The translations under genes and the position numbers were made by a program. The notes below the pieces were generated by a model. The model was not told the origin of the DNA. It was given only the letters and a program-made list of their open reading frames with translations, and did not search any database. Below, piece by piece: positions 4,261 through 5,575 of a stretch of 5,575 bases of DNA; within the stretch, counting starts at the first letter, position 1; each line of letters opens with the position of its first letter. Source of the DNA: Desulfobacterales bacterium (GTDB lineage: Bacteria > Desulfobacterota > DSM-4660 > Desulfatiglandales > Desulfatiglandaceae); NCBI GenBank assembly GCA_021107495.1, contig JAIOSR010000285.1, positions 1-5,575 of the forward strand, given 5' to 3'.

Positions 4261-5575
4261 ATGAACAAAAAACCTCTTAACGTCCTGATAGCCGCTTCCG
4301 AGGCCGCACCCTTGGCCAAGGCCGGTGGCCTGGGTGATGTGGTGGGGAGCCTCCCCCTGGCTTTGAGGGACCTGGGCTGCAGGGTGGTTGTGGCCCTGCC
4401 CGCCTATCGCCAGGTCCTTGAACAGGCCGGAGAACTGAGGCTGACGTCAGAGGGCCTTCCTGTACGTCTTGGCAAATCCGAATTGACCGCGGATATCCTT
4501 GTGGGGAAACTGGCCCCGGGTGTACCGGTCTGCCTGGTCCGGCAAGACGCGTTCTTTGACCGGAGCGAGCTTTATGACAACAGCCATGGAGAGTATCCTG
4601 ACAACCGGGAAAGGTTTATCTTTTTTTCCCGGTGCATCCCGACCTTGTGCTCTGCCGCGGGCTTTGAGCCGGATGTGATTTTAGCCAACGACTGGCAGAC
4701 AGGCCTTGTAATGGCCATTTTGCACAAAGGTGCCCTGCCCCGCACGGCCGGGGTCTTTGCCATTCACAACATGGGCTATCTGGGCCTGGTTCCCCCGGAA
4801 AAAACAGAGAACATAGGGTTTCCCGATTCATATTATGGTATGGACGGTATGGAGTATTACGGCCAGATGAGTTTGCTCAAGGCGGGCATTGTCTATTCCC
4901 AGGCCGTGATAACGGTCAGCCCCACATACGCCAAAGAGATCCAAACCCCGGAGTTCGGCTCCGGGCTGGACGGGTTGATGCGTTCTATCAAGGACCGGCT
5001 TTACGGAATCTTAAACGGTGTGGACTATGAGGAGTGGGACCCGGCCACGGACAGAAATCTGGCTGCCAATTACTCGCCCGGGGACCTTGCCGGAAAGACG
5101 ATCTGCAAGGAGGAGCTCCTGAAGACGATGGGTCTTCCGAATAAACTTCTTGACAGGCCTGTCATCGGCATGGTCTCCCGTCTGTTCGACCAGAAAGGCT
5201 GTCAGCTTGTGGCCGAGGCCGCAGAGGACCTTTTTGCCCTGAATACGGGTCTCGTTCTTCTTGCTCGAGGTGATGAGAATTATGAAAGTCTTTTTTCAGA
5301 ACTACAGGGACGATATCCGGACCAATTCGGGCTTAATCTGGGTTTCGATGAGGCACTTGCCCACAAGATAGTGGCCGGCTGCGATATGTTCATGATACCA
5401 TCCCTTTACGAACCCTGCGGCCTTACCCAGATGTTCAGCCTCAAGTACGGGACTATTCCAGTAGTAAGAGCTACCGGCGGCCTTGAGGACACGGTTACGG
5501 ACCCGAATGAAGGCGATAGTCCCGGCACCGGTTTCAAGTTTAAGGCGTTTAAGGCCGAGGCCCTGCTAAAGGCCG
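4261..5575 (+). CDS. glgA: Glycogen synthase (GT5, ADP-glucose type), C-terminus cut by window edge
   Basis: GlgA adds glucose from ADP-glucose (or another nucleotide glucose) to the non-reducing end of an alpha-1,4-glucan, in the cytosol. The frame is open to the right edge, giving 438 residues; bacterial GlgA is about 475-500, so some 40-60 are missing. The N-terminal Rossmann domain has the VLIAASEAAP strand and KAGGLGDVVG (20-29), whose Lys20 matches the nucleotide-sugar-binding lysine of KTGGL. NDW at 143-145 and IHNMGYLG at 168-175 hold the active-site Asp144 and His169. SPTYAKEI is at 220-227 and NGVDYEEWDP at 252-261. The C-terminal domain has SRLFDQKG (306-313) with the phosphate-binding pair Arg307 and Lys312, GFDE (361-364), and EPCGLTQMFSLKYG (384-397) with the conserved Glu384. 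ATGGLEDTV (404-412) closes the visible part. The nucleotide-loop region, usually LLGxGD, reads LLARGD at 333-338, a small departure. It is transcribed divergently from the DUF3786 operon. Whether glgB, glgC or other glycogen genes follow is outside the window. Confidence 0.95.
   Translation, partial: MNKKPLNVLIAASEAAPLAKAGGLGDVVGSLPLALRDLGCRVVVALPAYRQVLEQAGELRLTSEGLPVRLGKSELTADILVGKLAPGVPVCLVRQDAFFDRSELYDNSHGEYPDNRERFIFFSRCIPTLCSAAGFEPDVILANDWQTGLVMAILHKGALPRTAGVFAIHNMGYLGLVPPEKTENIGFPDSYYGMDGMEYYGQMSLLKAGIVYSQAVITVSPTYAKEIQTPEFGSGLDGLMRSIKDRLYGILNGVDYEEWDPATDRNLAANYSPGDLAGKTICKEELLKTMGLPNKLLDRPVIGMVSRLFDQKGCQLVAEAAEDLFALNTGLVLLARGDENYESLFSELQGRYPDQFGLNLGFDEALAHKIVAGCDMFMIPSLYEPCGLTQMFSLKYGTIPVVRATGGLEDTVTDPNEGDSPGTGFKFKAFKAEALLKA

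Noticed and set aside
4572..4831. Minus-strand frames of 63 and 71 residues inside glgA
   Set aside because: They overlap the conserved catalytic domain of GlgA on the opposite strand and are composition-driven shadows.

Overview
The window looks like part of a bacterial chromosome, most likely a Desulfobacterota (former Deltaproteobacteria) member. This is inferred from the DUF3786-type protein, a stand-alone WbqC-family protein, the style of the intergenic repeats and the moderate GC content. No marker gene fixes the lineage. I see no rRNA, tRNA, CRISPR array, transposase, phage gene or toxin/defence module.

Layout: bases 1-3978 carry five genes on the minus strand and 4261-5575 carry one on the plus strand. 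Reading the minus strand in its own direction, the order is a DUF3786-like protein (3978-3361), an unrecognised 132-residue protein (3329-2931) and a WbqC-family protein (2917-2231). These three are spaced 31 and 13 nt apart and are probably one operon. A 262-nt gap with a nested GC-rich inverted repeat follows. Then come an unrecognised 312-residue multi-pass membrane protein (1968-1030), a 48-nt gap containing a 7-bp tandem repeat, and a lysine 2,3-aminomutase-like radical SAM enzyme (981 to the left edge, C-terminus missing). The plus strand carries a bacterial glycogen synthase, glgA (4261 to the right edge, C-terminus missing), read divergently from the DUF3786 operon.

Functionally, the two genes that can be assigned are both edge-truncated: KamA, whose visible catalytic and substrate-lysine-binding residues match true lysine 2,3-aminomutase, and GlgA, which builds alpha-1,4-glucan from a nucleotide glucose. 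The genes between them are conserved hypotheticals or membrane proteins, and the sequence alone does not join them into one pathway. The best regulatory signal is a near-consensus sigma-70 promoter (-10 TATAAT, perfect) directly in front of glgA, giving a very short leader.

I did not find convincing evidence of a new biological system. The observations most worth a second look are the paired period-7 repeat tracts in two separate intergenic regions, the nested inverted repeat at 2037-2120, the conserved-looking loop of the orphan membrane protein, and the divergent arrangement of glgA with the DUF3786/132-aa/WbqC operon.
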